Source of the DNA: Rummeliibacillus stabekisii
GTDB taxonomy: Bacteria > Bacillota > Bacilli > Bacillales_A > Planococcaceae
NCBI RefSeq assembly: GCF_007988965.1
Contig: NZ_BJVD01000001.1
Span: 372,001-436,000 of the forward strand
DNA length: 64,000 nucleotides
Reading direction: 5' to 3'
The notes beneath the pieces were generated by a model. The model saw only the letters and a list, made by a program, of their open reading frames with translations. It searched no databases and was not told where the DNA came from. Each line of letters starts with the position of its first letter. Positions within the stretch are counted from its first letter, which is position 1. This document shows, piece by piece, positions 1 through 7,954 of the stretch. Position numbers and translations under genes: made by a program.

Positions 1-529
1 ATTGGAAATCTACTACTACTTTTCCTTCATTAAACTCTTTTTTCACCATATAAACAATCTCATTCGCTTTTTCTTTTGATAATTCATTTGCCTGTACTGT
101 TACACGAATTTGATCGTCTTCAGCCCGAACAAATGCGTCTGAGTATCCCAATGTGCGAATCAACATTTCAAGCATCGCTTCATTTGATTCATTTTTTGTA
201 ATCGCATCAATTTCATCGAAATATTTGTTCTTTTCATCTGCACTGTATTGAGAAGAAGCAACTTTTTGAGTTAGTGTTTCTTTCAATTGACTGCGCTCGT
301 TTTGCAGCTCCATACGCATCTCTTCAAATAAGTGGCTTTCTGTAGTAACAGGAGTTGTTTTGCTTGTCTTACTTGCAAGCTCGCTAATCTTCGTATCTTT
401 CAATGAATTATCACTGAAAATAGCAAGTCCGTTAAATGGCGTTACTGGATTAGATAAATAATAGACCGAAATGACTGCTGCCAAACTTAATAATGTTAAA
501 AACCATACTGCTTTCTTTTTTACTCTCAT
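1..529 (-). CDS. spoIIIAH: Stage III sporulation protein AH (3' end beyond the window)
   Basis: In sporulating relatives SpoIIIAH is the mother-cell half of the SpoIIIAH-SpoIIQ channel that joins mother cell and forespore across the intermembrane space. The gene runs off the left edge, leaving 176 codons. It starts MRVKKKAVWFLTLL, a short basic stretch followed by one membrane segment (about residues 8-26) and the family's YYLSNP exit. A charged coiled region (about 60-95) follows, then a YscJ/FliF-like ring-building fold ending in EIVYMVKKEFNEGKVVVDF. Start is ATG 529 behind AGGAGG. The ATG overlaps the TGA of the preceding AG gene by four bases, as in a translationally coupled operon. The reading frame is intact, unlike its neighbours AF and AG. 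If AA and AB are truly missing from the genome, the protein would have no complete machine to join. Confidence 0.9.
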   Translation of the reverse strand, partial: MRVKKKAVWFLTLLSLAAVISVYYLSNPVTPFNGLAIFSDNSLKDTKISELASKTSKTTPVTTESHLFEEMRMELQNERSQLKETLTQKVASSQYSADEKNKYFDEIDAITKNESNEAMLEMLIRTLGYSDAFVRAEDDQIRVTVQANELSKEKANEIVYMVKKEFNEGKVVVDFQ

Positions 530-971
530 GGGGTATCCTCCTTTTTTTCCATTGAACGTACGACAATACGATGAGTTGGTATTTCAAGTACACTTGATAA
601 GACTGCTACAAGATCATTTTTTACTGTTAAAGAATCAGCTCCTTCAGCTACGACTAACACGCCGGTTACTTTCTGTTTACTCTCTCCATTTGTTTGCTGC
701 CAGTTAAAATATTGTCCAAGGGATGACTCTTCCTTTTTAGGCTGGTCGTTTGTCTGGCCATAGTAAAAATAAATCATCACCTTACCAACACCTTCAATGG
801 AACTAAGAATAGAAGTGAGATCCTGGGTCCCTGTTTGTTCGCTGCCAGCATTCGATGGATCTTTGTTGGTGTGATTCGTAAGCGAGAATATTCCGCTTAC
901 CAGAAGTATTGCGACTAAAATTCCTGCGGCAAGAAACGGTTTTTTAAAATTTGCTGCTTTTCCAAGGACAT
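526..971 (-). pseudogene. spoIIIAG: SpoIIIAG, frameshifted after codon 5
   Basis: SpoIIIAG normally forms a membrane ring in the SpoIIIA-SpoIIQ channel. An ATG at 971 has a strong AGGAGG but reads only MSLEKQQILKNRFLPQEF before a stop. The downstream frame has no start of its own near there. It encodes a membrane helix (FLAAGILVAILLV), a linker and the conserved ring fold (VTGVLVVAEGADS, VLEIPTHRIVV) to the TGA at 526. One extra A in the A4 run at 958-961 would join the two as MSLEKAANFKKPFLAAG. The whole protein would then be about 148 residues against roughly 230 in B. subtilis, because the variable region inside the ring fold is also short. It could be a mutation, a homopolymer sequencing error, or -1 frameshifting at GAA-AAG. 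A mutation or error is the simplest reading. Confidence 0.75.
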
Positions 972-1037
972 CTCCTCCTTCAAAACATTAACGACTAACA
1001 CAATCTATGAATCTTGTTTCAGCAATATGCAAAAGTG

Positions 1038-1181
1038 TTACAAAAAGTATTGAATACTATATAAAGCAAGCACCATTTTTAATAACAGTGTCGCCTCCTC
1101 TTCCACATCTTTAGGAAGAATAAGAAGCAGGATTTTTCCGATGAGGCAATACACTAGCAAATTAAATAAAAAACTTGCCAC
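1038..1181 (-). pseudogene. spoIIIAF: SpoIIIAF, truncated to its membrane part
   Basis: The gene starts at GTG 1181, overlapping the AE stop codon, with a G-rich Shine-Dalgarno a few bases upstream. The 47-residue product holds two membrane segments separated by the family's LILPKD turn (compare MLLPSSS in B. subtilis) and stops at SIQYFL. Family members have about 200 residues, with a large soluble C-terminal domain that is missing in all three frames downstream. Only about 65 bases separate the stop from the AG start, so the domain has been deleted rather than shifted out of frame. SpoIIIAF is a minor membrane component of the SpoIIIA complex, and this fragment is unlikely to keep its full role. 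Confidence 0.7.
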
Positions 1182-2131
1182 TATGCCCCCCCCTTTCCCA
1201 TCTGCATCTGAACCATAAGCACGACCATCATAATCGTGAAGAAATAGGCAAATGCAATAAGGAATGACACAGCACATAGAATGAAAAGTGTTTTGCTTAC
1301 ATCTTCGATTAATCCATTCACCTTACTGTCTGTGAACGGTTCTAAAACAGCAGCTAAAAAACGATAGCAAAAACCGAGTATTAAAATATTGAGTGTCGGA
1401 AGAATCGTTACACTCCAAACGCTTACAAGTAAACCAGTACTTGTAGTAATTAAAGCTGTCGACGAGTATTTTTTAAAAGTATTGAGAGATTCTGTGACAA
1501 GGGAACCGATGATAGGAATATTTTGTTGCAAGAGCCTTTTAACCGGCTCAGCTATTTCTCCTGAAAATGTACCAACCAAAACTCCATTTGTAGCAAGTAA
1601 CATGGTATAAATTAGGACAGATACGGATACTACGCTCAAAACCGACATTCGCAAAAAATCTGACATTTTGGCAAACGAGAGCTCAGGAAGCATTCGCGTA
1701 ATAAAATCGAAAACAAATGTGGCGATTAACATAGGGATTAAATATTTTGTAACGACCACTAAAATAGTCTGCAGGAAAATAAGGAAAACAGGACTAATGG
1801 AAAGCACTGAAAATATCCCTGAGCCAAGAAGCAAAGAGGATGTTAAAAGTGGCGACAGAACAAGATAAACATCCATTAGCTGTTCTGTTATATGTTGCAT
1901 TTGTGTAAAAGCCTTAAAAACAGGTCGAATTGTTACCATGATCACTACTATTAAGAAAAAAAACCTTGTCCACTCTTTCATTGTTGGAAGCAGCCAATTA
2001 ATACATAAAAACAGGATAGCGTAAAGAAAAAATGAACGTAGTGCGAAGAATTGTTCTTTAAATGGTTCGATCAAAAACGCAGCCACTTGTTCGATTATTA
2101 CACCCCCTACGGTGCTACTAACTTTTCCCAT
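1181..2131 (-). CDS. spoIIIAE: Stage III sporulation protein AE, short N-terminus
   Basis: SpoIIIAE is the large polytopic membrane protein of the SpoIIIA complex. The 316 codons cover the transmembrane core with about seven or eight hydrophobic segments. Family landmarks are IIGSLVTESLNTF, LILGFCYRFLAAVLEPF and the C-terminal FTIMMVVLMVQMQM. B. subtilis SpoIIIAE has about 400 residues: a cleaved signal peptide and a soluble N-terminal stretch come first, and both are absent here. The ATG at 2131 has no Shine-Dalgarno and overlaps the end of AD. A good G-run sits at about 2104-2108, but no ATG, GTG or TTG follows it at normal distance. The frame itself is long and uninterrupted, which argues for recent or partial loss rather than old decay. 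Confidence 0.8.
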   Translation of the reverse strand: MGKVSSTVGGVIIEQVAAFLIEPFKEQFFALRSFFLYAILFLCINWLLPTMKEWTRFFFLIVVIMVTIRPVFKAFTQMQHITEQLMDVYLVLSPLLTSSLLLGSGIFSVLSISPVFLIFLQTILVVVTKYLIPMLIATFVFDFITRMLPELSFAKMSDFLRMSVLSVVSVSVLIYTMLLATNGVLVGTFSGEIAEPVKRLLQQNIPIIGSLVTESLNTFKKYSSTALITTSTGLLVSVWSVTILPTLNILILGFCYRFLAAVLEPFTDSKVNGLIEDVSKTLFILCAVSFLIAFAYFFTIMMVVLMVQMQMGKGGA

Positions 2132-2499
2132 TGTTTTAAAAATGATGCTAATTCATCGAGCCAAAGCGTGACAATCCAGATTTTTATAGCAAGATGACTT
2201 ATAAAGGCAATGCTTTCATAATCGTTTTCATCTAATATGTGCGATACAATAAGTGAACAAAGGTAAAGCAAGGAACTACCTAATATAAGCGGCATATATG
2301 GCAAATCAAATAAAAAAAAGGTCTTTAATTTTTGCCAAAAAGGTAATACAACTCGCATCATCAAAAAACTTAATAGAATAAAAAATAAGACAACTGCAAA
2401 GAATTGATGCATTGTCGGTATTACTATTCGTATACCAATAAGGAAGAGGAACGTCATTAAAACATAGAATAAGAATTCCATTATGACGTCATCAGCCAT
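2107..2499 (-). CDS. spoIIIAD: Stage III sporulation protein AD
   Basis: Small hydrophobic component of the SpoIIIA complex, 130 codons (B. subtilis 133), with four membrane segments. The C-terminal half (YMPLILGSSLLYLCSLIVSH, then KIWIVTLWLDELASFL) matches the family pattern of helix, short charged loop, helix. The N-terminal half is strongly diverged. Start choice is uncertain: ATG 2499 overlaps AC by 19 bases, and ATG 2481 overlaps the AC stop as TAATG. Neither has a Shine-Dalgarno, so translation would depend on coupling to AC, which itself lacks a good start. The call rests on position between AC and AE plus length and topology. Confidence 0.7.
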   Translation of the reverse strand: MADDVIMEFLFYVLMTFLFLIGIRIVIPTMHQFFAVVLFFILLSFLMMRVVLPFWQKLKTFFLFDLPYMPLILGSSLLYLCSLIVSHILDENDYESIAFISHLAIKIWIVTLWLDELASFLKQWEKLVAP

Positions 2500-2672
2500 T
2501 GGAAGAAGGTAATAATCTCATCAAAAAAGAGACGCAAAAATCGAAGCAACTCGATTGTGATATATAAATAGGCAATAAAATTAAGAAAGAAAGAAAATTC
2601 TTTTTTACCTGTTTGTTCAAAGAAGATGTGTAAAAGTCCCAGGACCAGTCCAATACCAGCTATTCTAAGCAA
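2481..2672 (-). CDS. spoIIIAC: Stage III sporulation protein AC
   Basis: Two-helix membrane protein of 63 codons (B. subtilis 68). The signature IAGIGLVLGLLHIFFEQTGKKE matches the family's AGVGIVVAFLHTILDQMGKKE at nearly every position. A strong AGGAGGGG lies at about 2692-2700, but no ATG, GTG or TTG follows at normal spacing. Homology extends upstream of the first usable codon (TTG 2672), so the natural start appears lost by mutation. This is the first spoIIIA gene present; spoIIIAA (secretion-type ATPase) and spoIIIAB should come before it and do not. Confidence 0.8.
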   Translation of the reverse strand: MLRIAGIGLVLGLLHIFFEQTGKKEFSFFLNFIAYLYITIELLRFLRLFFDEIITFFQWLMTS

Positions 2673-3267
2673 ATCTTGAAGTTCCGAAGTCGCCCCTCCT
2701 CTCTTTACAATTTATGAGAGGGAAAAGAATTTATGCAGGGAAATTATGAAGAAATCTTGATAGATCTCACAAAAAAAGCACTTAAGATAAGTGCACGAAG
2801 GATTTTTATTGAAATTTTTATTATATATGTTTGAATTTCTTGACAGTTGAGAAATTTTAAATTAAATAAATTTTTGATAATCATAGACTTTCTTTTAGTA
2901 ATTAAATTGTTAATATATTGATTGATATTAAACGAGTAAAAATAAAAACTTCCTTCTTCGAAACTCGTAACCGTTCTTTCAAATTTCATTCCATTTCTTC
3001 GTAAGAGTTTATAGAGGCTTTATTGGCAGTTTGTGTTTCAGCAATTATTGTTGAAAGTTTTAACAGCATAGGTAATTAGCAGCTGAACCACTTCGCATAC
3101 ATTGAATTAGAATAGTGGTTAAGATAGGGGGCTTATTTCTTCTAGTACATAAAGACTTTCTACTCATCAGAAAATACCAGCAATATGCTAGGTAGTATGT
3201 TATATTGATACGGAATTAATAATATTTAAGTAAGAACACAGTGTATAATTACATCTAAAAATGAGGG
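2673..3267. other. AT-rich gap where spoIIIAA and spoIIIAB would be
   Basis: In B. subtilis this interval holds spoIIIAA (about 300 codons) and spoIIIAB (about 170). Here no frame on either strand shows a Walker motif or any SpoIIIAA/AB-like segment. Only an 81-codon AT-rich frame at 2744-2989 (minus) exists, with no Shine-Dalgarno and biased composition. A TATAAT-like hexamer at 3244-3249 may be the -10 of the small membrane gene that follows. Otherwise I see nothing. Confidence 0.6.
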
Positions 3268-3273
3268 TTGACT

Positions 3274-3483
3274 TTGCTTGTTTTTACACTTTTTCTTCTA
3301 TTCTTTTTATCTGTATTGTTAATCGGTTTAATTTTCTCGATAATTTTCTTGGTATCGTTTATTAAAGAGATGATTGAAAACAAAAGAAATGGTCTACCAA
3401 TTTGGAATGATCGAATGAAAATTGTAGTATTAGTAGCTATCGTTCTAATCGTCTGCACTTTTTTCTATGAAGTGTATCATTAA
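3274..3483 (+). CDS. Small membrane protein of unknown function
   Basis: About 69 residues with two membrane segments. The first is long, near residues 2-28 (LFTLFLLFFLSVLLIGLIFS-like). The second lies near 48-62, separated by a basic loop (KEMIENKRNGLPIWNDRMK), and the protein ends in EVYH. TTG 3274 is preferred over TTG 3268 because GAGGG at 3263-3267 then lies six bases upstream. A strong intrinsic terminator follows 15 bases after the stop, and a TATAAT-like box lies upstream, so it reads as a monocistronic gene. No family recognised. Confidence 0.6.
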   Translation: MLVFTLFLLFFLSVLLIGLIFSIIFLVSFIKEMIENKRNGLPIWNDRMKIVVLVAIVLIVCTFFYEVYH

Positions 3484-3497
3484 AGTTTTGCATATTT

Positions 3498-3525
3498 AAA
3501 GACCACTTATGTGGTCTTTTTATTA
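3498..3525 (+). terminator. Intrinsic terminator after the small membrane gene
   Basis: AAAGACCAC and GTGGTCTTT form a nine-pair stem with a TTAT loop, followed by TTTTATTATT. Confidence 0.85.
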
Positions 3526-3860
3526 TTCTTTTTCGAAATCAATTAAGTCATTTATATCTTCTATTGCACAAAACACTTCATATCATTGCTTTTTTCCTTA
3601 TTTGGTTCAGTTCCTATCGCTAACCATTTAAGTGGTTCTTTTCAAACTCAAATTTTCCTTATCTCCTTTTTTAAATAGGTAGCGTAGCATCCTTTGAAGG
3701 GATACCTCTGCCAAAGCCATATTCACTGTTATAAATAGGATCTGTATATGAATTACAAAATTTAAAGTACCAGTTAAGTTAGCTGAAGCAACACGAATAT
3801 ATCCTGTTTTAACTTGCTCAACAAGTTGAATAAGTTGAAAAGGAATAGTAAAATTCTCAC
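3526..3860. other. Gap between the small membrane gene and the efp terminator
   Basis: On the minus strand one frame stays open for about 75 codons (roughly 3627-3856), containing ...QLIQLVEQVKTGYIRVA... and ...MLRYLFKKGDKEN. It has no start codon with a ribosome site and I recognise no family, so it may be the remnant of a gene or chance. The yqhV gene found here in B. subtilis is not seen. Confidence 0.4.
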
Positions 3861-3893
3861 AAAAAAAGCCATGCAGTTATGCATAGCTTTAAT
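3861..3893 (-). terminator. Intrinsic terminator of the efp operon
   Basis: Read on the minus strand, AAAGCTATGCA pairs with TGCATGGCTTT (one G-U pair) and is followed by seven T. It ends the yqhT-efp transcript and separates it from the spoIIIA remains. Confidence 0.85.
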
Positions 3894-3900
3894 TTATAGA

Positions 3901-4458
3901 TTAAGCACGAGAAACATAAGAACCATCAGATGTATTGATGATTAGTTTGTCACCTTCGTTTACAAAGAATGGTACGTTTACAACTAGGCCTGTTTCCATT
4001 GTTGCTGGTTTTGATCCGCCTGTTGCAGTATCACCTTTAATTCCAGGATCCGTTGCAGATACTTCTAGTTCAACTGTGTTAGGTAGTTCAACGCCTAGCA
4101 CTTCTCCTTCATACATCATGATATGAACTTCCATGTTTTCTAGAAGGTATTTTAATTCTTCTTCTAATTGGCTTGCAGTCAATTCGATTTGCTCATATGA
4201 TTCCATATCCATGAATGCATAAGCGTCGCCTGATGCGTATAGATATTGCATTTTGCGTGTATCGATTTGTGCTTTTTCCACTTTTTCGCCTGCACGGAAT
4301 GTTTTTTCTGCCACGTTGCCATTACGTAAGTTACGTAATTTAGAACGTACAAAAGCTGCACCCTTACCTGGTTTTACGTGTTGGAATTCGATAACACGGA
4401 ATAGGTTCCCGTCTACTAAAATCGTTAACCCTGTTTTAAAATCATTTACTGAAATCAT
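3901..4458 (-). CDS. efp: Elongation factor P
   Basis: EF-P binds ribosomes stalled at proline runs and helps form the next peptide bond. The 185 residues are the usual length and show the three beta-barrel domains: KOW-like (1-65), central (66-127) and C-terminal OB (128-185). The signature [19 protein letters not shown] is present. The tip of domain I reads [11 protein letters not shown], with Lys32 where B. subtilis EF-P carries a 5-aminopentanol modification. Start ATG 4458 behind GGAGG. It lies 24 bases after the Xaa-Pro peptidase gene and is probably cotranscribed with it and aroQ. Confidence 0.97.
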   Translation of the reverse strand: MISVNDFKTGLTILVDGNLFRVIEFQHVKPGKGAAFVRSKLRNLRNGNVAEKTFRAGEKVEKAQIDTRKMQYLYASGDAYAFMDMESYEQIELTASQLEEELKYLLENMEVHIMMYEGEVLGVELPNTVELEVSATDPGIKGDTATGGSKPATMETGLVVNVPFFVNEGDKLIINTSDGSYVSRA

Positions 4459-4482
4459 TTCTGTATATCCTCCAATAATAAA

Positions 4483-5544
4483 TTATAAGATGATTAATTC
4501 TTTTGGTGCATGTGTCAATTTTTCATTGCCAGTTTCAGTAATTAGCGTATCATCTTCTATACGCACGCCACCAACTCCTGGCAAATAGATACCCGGTTCA
4601 CATGTGACAACCATGCCAGGCTCTAATGTGATATTGGATCTAAACGATAATCCAGGACCCTCATGTACCTCTAAACCAATTCCATGACCTGTAGAATGGC
4701 CAAAAGCATCACCATAGCCATGTTCCTTAATATAATCGCGGCATATTGCATCCGCTTCCTTACCTGTCATACCTGGTTTGAATTTTTCAAGTCCGAGAAG
4801 CTCTGCTTCCAAAACAATTTGGTAGATTTCCTTTAACTGTTCAGAAGGTTCGCCCACAGCGACTGTGCGTGTCATGTCAGAAATATAACCATTATATAAA
4901 GCGCCATAGTCTAAAGTGACGAAATCACCTTTTTCAATTATTTTATCAGTTGCAACGCCATGTGGCAATGCAGAACGTACTCCTGAAGCGACAATGGTAT
5001 CAAATGAAGAAGAAGTTGCACCAAGTTTACGCATATAGAATTCAAGCTCATTTGAAACCTCAAGCTCTGTTTTGCCTGGTTTGATAAATTGAATGATATG
5101 TTCAAACGTTTCATCTGCAATTTGGCAAGCTGCTTTAATTGTCTTTAATTCATCTTCTGTCTTAACGAGACGAATTATTTCGATCAAATCTGTAACGCCG
5201 ACTAAGTCAGCTGGAATAACCTTAGAATACGCTTCATACATGCTATAGCTAACTACATCTTTCTCAAAACCAAGCGATTTAATGCCTAATTCTTTCACGA
5301 TTGCAGCAATTTCTTCAATGATTGTCCCCTTGTGTTCAACAATGCGATAGCCTGTAATTTGTTTAGATGCTTGTTCTGTGTAACGGAAGTCAGTGATAAA
5401 CACTGCCTCTTTTTGTGATACTACCGCCACACCAGAAGTACCTGTAAAACCTGTCATATAACGTAAATTATAATTATTGGTAATAAGCAAACCATCTAAA
5501 TTTTGCGAATTTAACGCTTTCACTAATCTCTCTACTCTTTCCAT
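4483..5544 (-). CDS. yqhT: Xaa-Pro peptidase, M24 family (YqhT)
   Basis: Cytoplasmic dimetal peptidase that releases residues ahead of proline. The 353 residues have a creatinase-like N-terminal domain (1-125) and a pita-bread catalytic domain. All five metal ligands are visible: Asp212 (LDYGALYNG), Asp223 (SDMTRT), His287 (GHSTGHGIGLEVHEGP), Glu316 (CEPGIYLPG) and Glu330 (VRIEDD). Start ATG 5544 behind AAAGGGGG. It sits between aroQ and efp as in B. subtilis. Pairing a proline-directed peptidase with EF-P is common in Bacillota, but a functional tie is inference. Confidence 0.93.
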   Translation of the reverse strand: MERVERLVKALNSQNLDGLLITNNYNLRYMTGFTGTSGVAVVSQKEAVFITDFRYTEQASKQITGYRIVEHKGTIIEEIAAIVKELGIKSLGFEKDVVSYSMYEAYSKVIPADLVGVTDLIEIIRLVKTEDELKTIKAACQIADETFEHIIQFIKPGKTELEVSNELEFYMRKLGATSSSFDTIVASGVRSALPHGVATDKIIEKGDFVTLDYGALYNGYISDMTRTVAVGEPSEQLKEIYQIVLEAELLGLEKFKPGMTGKEADAICRDYIKEHGYGDAFGHSTGHGIGLEVHEGPGLSFRSNITLEPGMVVTCEPGIYLPGVGGVRIEDDTLITETGNEKLTHAPKELIIL

Positions 5545-5557
5545 TATAATCCCCCTT

Positions 5558-5986
5558 TTATCCCTCTAAAAACATTCGAAGAGCTGCGCTATATCCAAAT
5601 GTGCCAAGCCCTGTAATTTGCCCTACACATACAGGCGCTAAGTAAGAATGATGCCTGAATTCTTCTCTTTTATGTACATTTGAAATATGAACCTCAATAA
5701 CAGGCACCGAAACACCAGCAATTGCATCCCTTAGTGCGATGCTCGTGTGGGTGTAAGCGCCAGGATTGAAGATAATGCCATCTACACCTGTATCTTCAGC
5801 TTCATAAATCCAATCAATCAACTGGCCTTCAACGTTTGATTGCTTGCAATCAATTGAAGAGTTGAACTCAGCTGCTAGGACTTTTAATTGGGACTCAAGG
5901 TCTTTTAATGTTGTATGCCCATAAACAGCTGGCTCTCTCTTGCCAAGTCGATTAAGATTAGGACCATTCAAGCATAAATAATTCAT
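5558..5986 (-). CDS. aroQ: 3-dehydroquinate dehydratase, type II
   Basis: Catalyses the third step of the shikimate pathway (3-dehydroquinate to 3-dehydroshikimate). The 142 residues match the dodecameric type II family. Markers are [20 protein letters not shown] with catalytic Tyr22, [17 protein letters not shown], and the [19 protein letters not shown] segment with the catalytic His. Start ATG 5986 behind GGAGGAGG. It heads the aroQ-yqhT-efp operon. Shikimate kinase lies in this same window (14611-15174). Confidence 0.96.
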   Translation of the reverse strand: MNYLCLNGPNLNRLGKREPAVYGHTTLKDLESQLKVLAAEFNSSIDCKQSNVEGQLIDWIYEAEDTGVDGIIFNPGAYTHTSIALRDAIAGVSVPVIEVHISNVHKREEFRHHSYLAPVCVGQITGLGTFGYSAALRMFLEG

Positions 5987-6030
5987 TGTTAGCCCTCCTC
6001 CTGCACTGATAGCCTTATTTTAGCATAATC

Positions 6031-6468
6031 CTAGACAGATTGGGGCAGTTTATTTCGAGATTCTAAATTTCTCATTTTCGCATGATATGTGGCTGTTTCA
6101 AATATCCAGAGCAAATGAAGTCCAATAACAACAGCAAGCGGAATTGAAAAGTGACGAATGTAGAAGGTATGTTGAACAGACCATTCAATGAGCCATACAA
6201 TCACAATCGCAAGGAAAATAGCTACAATATCCATGCGTACTTTTTTCAATAATTCAGCAATCGCAAATAATACAGCCGCAATAATTACAACAAATATCCA
6301 GAGAATAAACCATTTGACAAGACCATGTGAATCGCTAAAAATATGCCACTTTTTTGCCCAACCTATCGGCGAAAGTTTCATAAAGGAAAACCAATCTAAT
6401 ATCTTTAAACTAAGTATAAATGTAAGCGAACTGAATAAAACAGTCCACAGGTAAACGTTAATTCTCAT
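6031..6468 (-). CDS. yqhR: Membrane protein YqhR
   Basis: 145-residue integral membrane protein with four hydrophobic segments (about 8-28, 53-73, 80-100 and 110-127). It occupies the yqhR position: upstream of aroQ on the same strand and divergent from yqhQ. No catalytic motif and no known function. Start ATG 6468 behind AAGGAGGG, about 117 bases from the divergent yqhQ start. Confidence 0.75.
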   Translation of the reverse strand: MRINVYLWTVLFSSLTFILSLKILDWFSFMKLSPIGWAKKWHIFSDSHGLVKWFILWIFVVIIAAVLFAIAELLKKVRMDIVAIFLAIVIVWLIEWSVQHTFYIRHFSIPLAVVIGLHLLWIFETATYHAKMRNLESRNKLPQSV

Positions 6469-6585
6469 CTAAAAACCCTCCTTCCCCCTGAGGATAGACA
6501 AAAAATAAATATAATATGCTTTCTCTAGTGCAATGTTGATTTTTTTAGTACAATAAAAACAGTTTTTATCTTGTGAGAAAGCGCG

Positions 6586-7542
6586 GTGTCGTATGTGAAA
6601 GGTCAACAAAATCTCCCTGTATACGGTGGACAAGCCTTAGTGGAAGGTGTCATGATGGGCAGTAAAAAGCATACCGTATCAGCTATTCGCCGCAATGATG
6701 GGTCTATCGACTATTATTATGTCGAGCGAAAATACAATCCTACACTTCAAAAACTTAAAAAAATTCCCTTATTAAGAGGTATTATCGCCTTAATTGAGTC
6801 GGCTGCAAATGGATCAGAGCATTTACAGTTCGCCAGTGAACGCTTTAATCTCAATCCAGGTGAAGAAATAGAAGAAGAGAAAGAATCAAAATCAAAACTC
6901 GAGATGTGGCTTGGTGTAGCTGCAATCGGTATCCTATCATTTATTTTTGGCAAATTTATTTTTACGCTAATCCCTGTCTTTTTGGCCCAATTATTCCATT
7001 CTTGGCTGCCAGGAAAAACAGCTCAAATTTTATTGGAAAGTGGATTTAAACTAGTACTATTAGTCAGCTATATCTACCTAGTCTCACTGACACCTATGGT
7101 TAAGCGTGTGTTTCAATATCATGGCTCGGAGCACAAGGTAATCAATTGTTTTGAAAACGGCCTGCCGCTTACTGTAGAAAATGTACAAGCACAGTCTCGG
7201 CTTCATTATCGATGTGGTAGTAGCTTTATGTTGTTTACTGTACTTGTTGGAATGTTAATCTATTTTTTAGTGCCAACAGATCCATTTTGGCTTCGCATCC
7301 TAGACCGTATCCTATTAATCCCAGTTGTTCTAGGTGTTGCTTTTGAGGTACTGCAAGCAACCAATGCCTGTAGGGACATTCCTATCCTACGCTTCCTAGG
7401 CTATCCTGGCCTTTGGCTGCAATTGTTGACAACAAAAGAACCGCATGATGATCAAGTAGAAGTAGCGATTGCTTCTTTTAACAAACTATTAGACATTGAG
7501 AAAGATCCTGCAAATATACCAGCAGCTGATAAAGCTGTCTAA
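6586..7542 (+). CDS. yqhQ: DUF1385 membrane protein YqhQ
   Basis: Conserved Bacillota protein of unknown function, 318 residues. The family N-terminus VYGGQALVEGVMMGSK and the block YHGSEHKVINCFENG are both clear. Two membrane segments fall near 103-160 and two near 215-255, with RCGSSFMLFTVL and ATNACRDIPILRFLGYPGLWLQ towards the C-terminus. Starts at GTG 6586. Divergent from yqhR; shares a bidirectional terminator with yqhP. Confidence 0.9.
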   Translation: MSYVKGQQNLPVYGGQALVEGVMMGSKKHTVSAIRRNDGSIDYYYVERKYNPTLQKLKKIPLLRGIIALIESAANGSEHLQFASERFNLNPGEEIEEEKESKSKLEMWLGVAAIGILSFIFGKFIFTLIPVFLAQLFHSWLPGKTAQILLESGFKLVLLVSYIYLVSLTPMVKRVFQYHGSEHKVINCFENGLPLTVENVQAQSRLHYRCGSSFMLFTVLVGMLIYFLVPTDPFWLRILDRILLIPVVLGVAFEVLQATNACRDIPILRFLGYPGLWLQLLTTKEPHDDQVEVAIASFNKLLDIEKDPANIPAADKAV

Positions 7543-7548
7543 TAAATA

Positions 7549-7586
7549 AAAAATGCAAAGGCTACTATTGAGCCTTTGCATTTTTT
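7549..7586. terminator. Bidirectional terminator overlapping the end of yqhP
   Basis: AAATGCAAAGGCT and AGCCTTTGCATTT form a 13-pair stem with runs of A and T on both sides, so it works for both converging genes. The right arm is the last codons of yqhP, including its stop. Confidence 0.85.
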
Positions 7587-7924
7587 GTTTCTTTTCTTTT
7601 TCGAACCATCCAAATACCGAAGTAACCGATTAACCATGCTATCAAATAGTATAGTGAAAGGCCCCATGCGAAGTAATGAAAAAAAGATAGCATGATAATC
7701 CCAAAAGAAATGTACGAAATAAGCAATGCTATTAAAGGATTAATGTGGTTGATAGCACACGCTATTCCTTGAATTAGGAAAGCAAATGGGAAGATTAAAT
7801 ATAATCCAAAGATAAAGAACGATTTATTGACATCTCCTTCACCGAACAATCCTAAAAACGACAATACTGATAACGTAAGGATTGTAAAGGCCGGGAACAT
7901 CAAGCCGGCGAGTTTGTTATTCAT
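7565..7924 (-). CDS. yqhP: Membrane protein in the yqhP position
   Basis: 119 residues with four membrane segments (about 7-27, 33-55, 66-85 and 88-107) and a basic C-terminal tail (VRKRKETKNAKAQ). Start ATG 7924 behind AGAGGTG. The symbol is given from gene order (lipM - yqhP - yqhQ) and topology; I cannot verify sequence similarity and no function is known. The mntR gene that sits nearby in B. subtilis is missing. Confidence 0.65.
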   Translation of the reverse strand: MNNKLAGLMFPAFTILTLSVLSFLGLFGEGDVNKSFFIFGLYLIFPFAFLIQGIACAINHINPLIALLISYISFGIIMLSFFHYFAWGLSLYYLIAWLIGYFGIWMVRKRKETKNAKAQ

Positions 7925-7954
7925 CTTTTCACCTCTAGCATTGCTTTCTTTTTA

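Noticed and set aside
2744-2989. 81-codon frame on the minus strand
   Set aside because: No ribosome site, AT-driven composition (I, K, N, F), no family; more likely chance in an AT-rich gap.
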